From positions 1 through 7,438 of the forward strand of contig DRKO01000460.1 of the NCBI GenBank assembly GCA_011051745.1: a DNA stretch of 7,438 bases. The letters are read 5' to 3'. The translations under genes were made by a program, and so were the position numbers. Position 1 is the stretch's first letter, and each line of letters begins with the position of its first letter. Positions 5,492 through 7,438 of the stretch are shown here, in pieces. Source of the stretch: Chloroflexota bacterium. Its GTDB lineage: Bacteria; Chloroflexota; Anaerolineae; Aggregatilineales; UBA3940. Under the pieces are notes generated by a model. That model was not told the origin of the DNA and made no database searches. It saw only the letters and a list, made by a program, of their open reading frames with translations.

Positions 5492-6403
5492 ATGACCCAG
5501 GGTAGACTGCTGGTTGTCGAAGACGATCACGACATCGCCACCATGCTGAAAATCTACTTCACCGGCCAGGGCTACGACGTGGAAGTCGCCCCGCGCGGCG
5601 AGCAGGCCCTGAAAATGTGCCAGCAGCAGCCCCCCAAGCTGATCGTGCTGGATATCATGCTGCCTGACATGGACGGGTACGCCCTCTGCAAGATGCTGCG
5701 TACCAGCGTCCGCACCAAGCATATCCCCATCATCTTCCTGACGCAGAAGGACGAACGCAGCGACCGCATCGCGGGGCTGGAACTGGGGGCCGATGACTAC
5801 ATCACCAAGCCGTTCGACATCGAGGAACTGCGCCTCCGGATCGCGAACGCCATCCGTGCGACCGAACGCATGGGGCTGACCGATCCGCGCTCCGGCCTGC
5901 CGAGCGGACGCCTGATCGAGGATCAACTGCGGGAGATGCTCCGGCGGGACAAGTGGGCCTACCTGGATATGCGGATCAACGACTTTGATCCCTTCCGCGA
6001 CAAATACGGGTTCGTGGCCGGGGACGAGGTTCTGCGCTTCACGGCGATGCTGATCAGCGAGGTGCTGGATGAGCACGGCTCGCCCGATGACTTCGTCGGG
6101 CACGCGGGCAACGATAACTTCGTCCTGATCACAAAGCCGGAGAAGGCCGAAAAGATCAAAGAGACGCTCATCCGGCGCTTTAACGAGGAAGTCAAGAGTC
6201 ATTATTCGTTCATTGACCGTGAACAGGGTGGCATCAAGATCGAGGACGGGAAGGGCGAGGAGCGGCTGGTCAGGCTGATGACGCTCTCGGTGGGCGTCGT
6301 GACCTCCGAACGCACATTCTCCGACATCCGCGAGGTCACCGAAGCGGCAGCCGAAGCCCGCCGCAAGGCGCAGCAGGCCGACACGGCGCGGAAGAAACAA
6401 TGA
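5492..6403 (+). CDS. Response regulator: receiver domain plus degenerate GGDEF domain
   Basis: The protein has 303 residues from ATG 5492, with GGAGG 11 bases upstream. Residues 4-122 are a CheY-like receiver with all key residues: acidic Glu10-Asp11-Asp12, phosphoacceptor Asp54 in IVLDIMLPDMDG, Thr84, and Lys106 in ITKPF. Residues about 128-295 follow the diguanylate cyclase (GGDEF) fold: DPRSGLPSGR as the usual entry motif, INDFDPFRDKYGFVAGDEVL (162-181) in place of the nucleotide/metal strand, and a late LSVGVV strand. The signature is changed to GNDNF (206-210), so the second Gly and the catalytic Glu are both Asn; cyclase activity is unlikely. It probably acts as a phosphorylation-controlled binding module, for a nucleotide or a protein. 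The Lys/Arg-rich end is likely flexible. A membrane sensor gene follows after 100 bases. A PleD-like active cyclase was considered and judged unlikely. Confidence 0.92.
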   Translation: MTQGRLLVVEDDHDIATMLKIYFTGQGYDVEVAPRGEQALKMCQQQPPKLIVLDIMLPDMDGYALCKMLRTSVRTKHIPIIFLTQKDERSDRIAGLELGADDYITKPFDIEELRLRIANAIRATERMGLTDPRSGLPSGRLIEDQLREMLRRDKWAYLDMRINDFDPFRDKYGFVAGDEVLRFTAMLISEVLDEHGSPDDFVGHAGNDNFVLITKPEKAEKIKETLIRRFNEEVKSHYSFIDREQGGIKIEDGKGEERLVRLMTLSVGVVTSERTFSDIREVTEAAAEARRKAQQADTARKKQ

Positions 6404-6414
6404 ACCCCGCTTTG

Positions 6415-6468
6415 CTGCGCCCGGCAGGCCCGGCCCCCGGCGCAGGCCTTATCATGGCCGGAGCCTGC
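6415..6468 (+). other. Overlapping inverted repeats between regulator and sensor genes
   Basis: CTGCGCC (6415-6421) pairs perfectly with GGCGCAG (6439-6445). GCAGGC (6442-6447) pairs perfectly with GCCTGC (6463-6468). The middle arms share 6442-6445, so the two stems exclude each other. No T-tract follows the first stem and only TT follows the second, so neither is a standard terminator. The arrangement could act as an attenuator-like switch between the two genes or simply reduce read-through. Confidence 0.35.
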
Positions 6469-6470
6469 TT

Positions 6471-6483
6471 CACTTCAGAAGTG
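6471..6483. promoter_or_regulatory. 13-base palindrome upstream of the sensor gene
   Basis: CACTTC-A-GAAGTG is a perfect 6-bp palindrome around one central base, ending 20 bases before the sensor start codon. As DNA it could be an operator; as RNA a 5-bp hairpin with a 3-base loop could affect ribosome access. No clear SD precedes the start. Confidence 0.3.
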
Positions 6484-6503
6484 GTTGTGAGTGGTAGAAA
6501 ACA

Positions 6504-7438
6504 ATGAGCACGCTAGTTTCAACCGGTATAGTCCTGCTCGTAATCGGGGCTATGGTGATCGGAGCCGTGCTGATCTCCGCCCGGCTCACCAGCCGACGAA
6601 GGCAGCTCGTCGGCAACGAGGAGCCCATTATCCCGGTCAACCTTGCCTCGGTCAACGACGGAGTGCTGGTCGCCCGCATGGGCGGACAGATCATCTTTGC
6701 GAACGAGGTTGCCCGACGCTGGTTCGCCCTCGATGGCGGCGACCCCGATCTGTGGTCGCTCTCGCAGCGCGTTGATCCGCCGGAGGCCTTTCTGGAACTG
6801 TTCGCCGCCGAGGGGCAGGCCACGCTCACCCTCGACGAGCGGAGCATTGAGGCGGCCTCTCATCTTGTGGCGGTGGGGGATACGACGCAGTTTGTGATCG
6901 TGCTGCGCGAGGAAACCGCGCTCCCGACGCTTGAGCGGGAGGAACGCGGCTCGCCGCGAGCGCTCCAGATCGTGAGCGAGATCGCCAAGGCGATCAACGC
7001 CAGCCTTGAACTGGATGCGACACTGGAGGCGACCCTCGAGGGCGTTAAGCGGCTGATCCCCTATGACGCTGCCCAGATATGCCTGCTCGATCAGGATAAG
7101 GAACATCTGCGACCGGCTGCCCGCTCCGGCCCGGCGAGCTACGTCGCCGCCACCCGGCAGGAAGGGCAGGCCTACCGGCTGGATGAGGGCTATCCCGGCT
7201 GGATCGCCCGCCAGCGCCAGCCCCTTCTGATCCCGGACGTTGAGCTTTTCGAGGAGATGCCCCCCCGGCGTCGTCCCACCGATCCGCCCTACCGGAGCTA
7301 TCTGGGCGTCCCGCTCAATGTGCGGAACCGCTTCATCGGCACGCTGGAAGTATTCGCCGGGGAGCCGGGCCGCTTCGACCGCGAGGACCTGGCGCTGCTC
7401 TCTCTGCTCAGCGATCAGGCCGCCATTGCGATTGAGAA
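6504..7438 (+). CDS. Membrane-anchored PAS-GAF sensor protein (partial, C-terminus outside window)
   Basis: ATG 6504 opens a frame of 311 codons to the window edge. An in-frame TAG at 6495-6497 rules out earlier starts. Residues 4-26 are one transmembrane helix, followed by a basic stop-transfer patch (SRRRQ, 30-34), so the rest is cytoplasmic. Residues about 43-135 look like a PAS-type sensor: VNDGVLVARMGGQIIFANEVA is the usual opening. A charged helical linker (about 136-170) leads into a GAF domain (about 166-311), with YDAAQICLLD, GWIARQRQPLLIPD, SYLGVPL, IGTLEVF and the closing FDREDLALLSLLSDQAAIAI. Such proteins usually end in a histidine kinase, GGDEF or phosphatase domain, which lies beyond the window. 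As neighbour of a receiver protein it is a candidate partner kinase. The ligands of both sensor domains are unknown. Confidence 0.88.
   Translation, partial: MSTLVSTGIVLLVIGAMVIGAVLISARLTSRRRQLVGNEEPIIPVNLASVNDGVLVARMGGQIIFANEVARRWFALDGGDPDLWSLSQRVDPPEAFLELFAAEGQATLTLDERSIEAASHLVAVGDTTQFVIVLREETALPTLEREERGSPRALQIVSEIAKAINASLELDATLEATLEGVKRLIPYDAAQICLLDQDKEHLRPAARSGPASYVAATRQEGQAYRLDEGYPGWIARQRQPLLIPDVELFEEMPPRRRPTDPPYRSYLGVPLNVRNRFIGTLEVFAGEPGRFDREDLALLSLLSDQAAIAIE

Noticed and set aside
5333..6400. Long minus-strand open frame opposite the response regulator
   Set aside because: It mirrors the codon structure of the clear receiver-GGDEF gene on the plus strand and shows no recognisable domain; long antisense frames are common in GC-rich DNA.

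Overview
The window looks like chromosomal DNA from a GC-rich bacterium, most likely a member of the Chloroflexota (Anaerolineae-like). That is inferred from Pro/Thr-rich linkers behind lipoprotein signal peptides, a response regulator with a degenerate GGDEF half, a PAS-GAF sensor, and a non-cyanobacterial acyl-ACP-reductase-like gene. No rRNA, tRNA, CRISPR array, insertion sequence or phage gene was seen. The window is almost fully coding, and all six real genes are free of frameshifts.

Layout. Positions 1-2669 hold two minus-strand genes for exported, lipid-anchored proteins. The first (1-1438, cut by the window edge) has an MmpS-like beta domain followed by at least four copies of a two-cysteine repeat. 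The second (1626-2669) is an esterase-D-type alpha/beta hydrolase on a long Pro/Thr tether. A GC-rich, palindrome-filled divergent region (2670-2907) carries the esterase promoter and a weaker plus-strand promoter. Positions 2908-5294 hold two plus-strand genes overlapping by 7 bases: a left-handed beta-helix (hexapeptide repeat) protein with a degenerate nucleotidyltransferase-like N-terminus, then a relative of the cyanobacterial long-chain acyl-ACP reductase that keeps the Rossmann motif and the active-site cysteine. Positions 5295-5491 contain a perfect TATAAT and a leader of about 145 bases with several hairpins. They precede a response regulator (5492-6403) whose GGDEF half has lost its signature. 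After a 100-base gap with competing inverted repeats comes a membrane-anchored PAS-GAF sensor protein (6504 to the window end, partial).

How the parts may fit. The minus-strand genes act at the outer face of the cell membrane. The beta-helix/reductase pair is probably translationally coupled and may act on acyl or sugar-acyl substrates, giving a fatty aldehyde; this is inference. The regulator and the sensor look like a signalling pair, but any link to the lipid genes is positional only. The most notable items are the acyl-ACP-reductase-like enzyme with its beta-helix partner, the cysteine-repeat lipoprotein, and the structured leader before the regulator.
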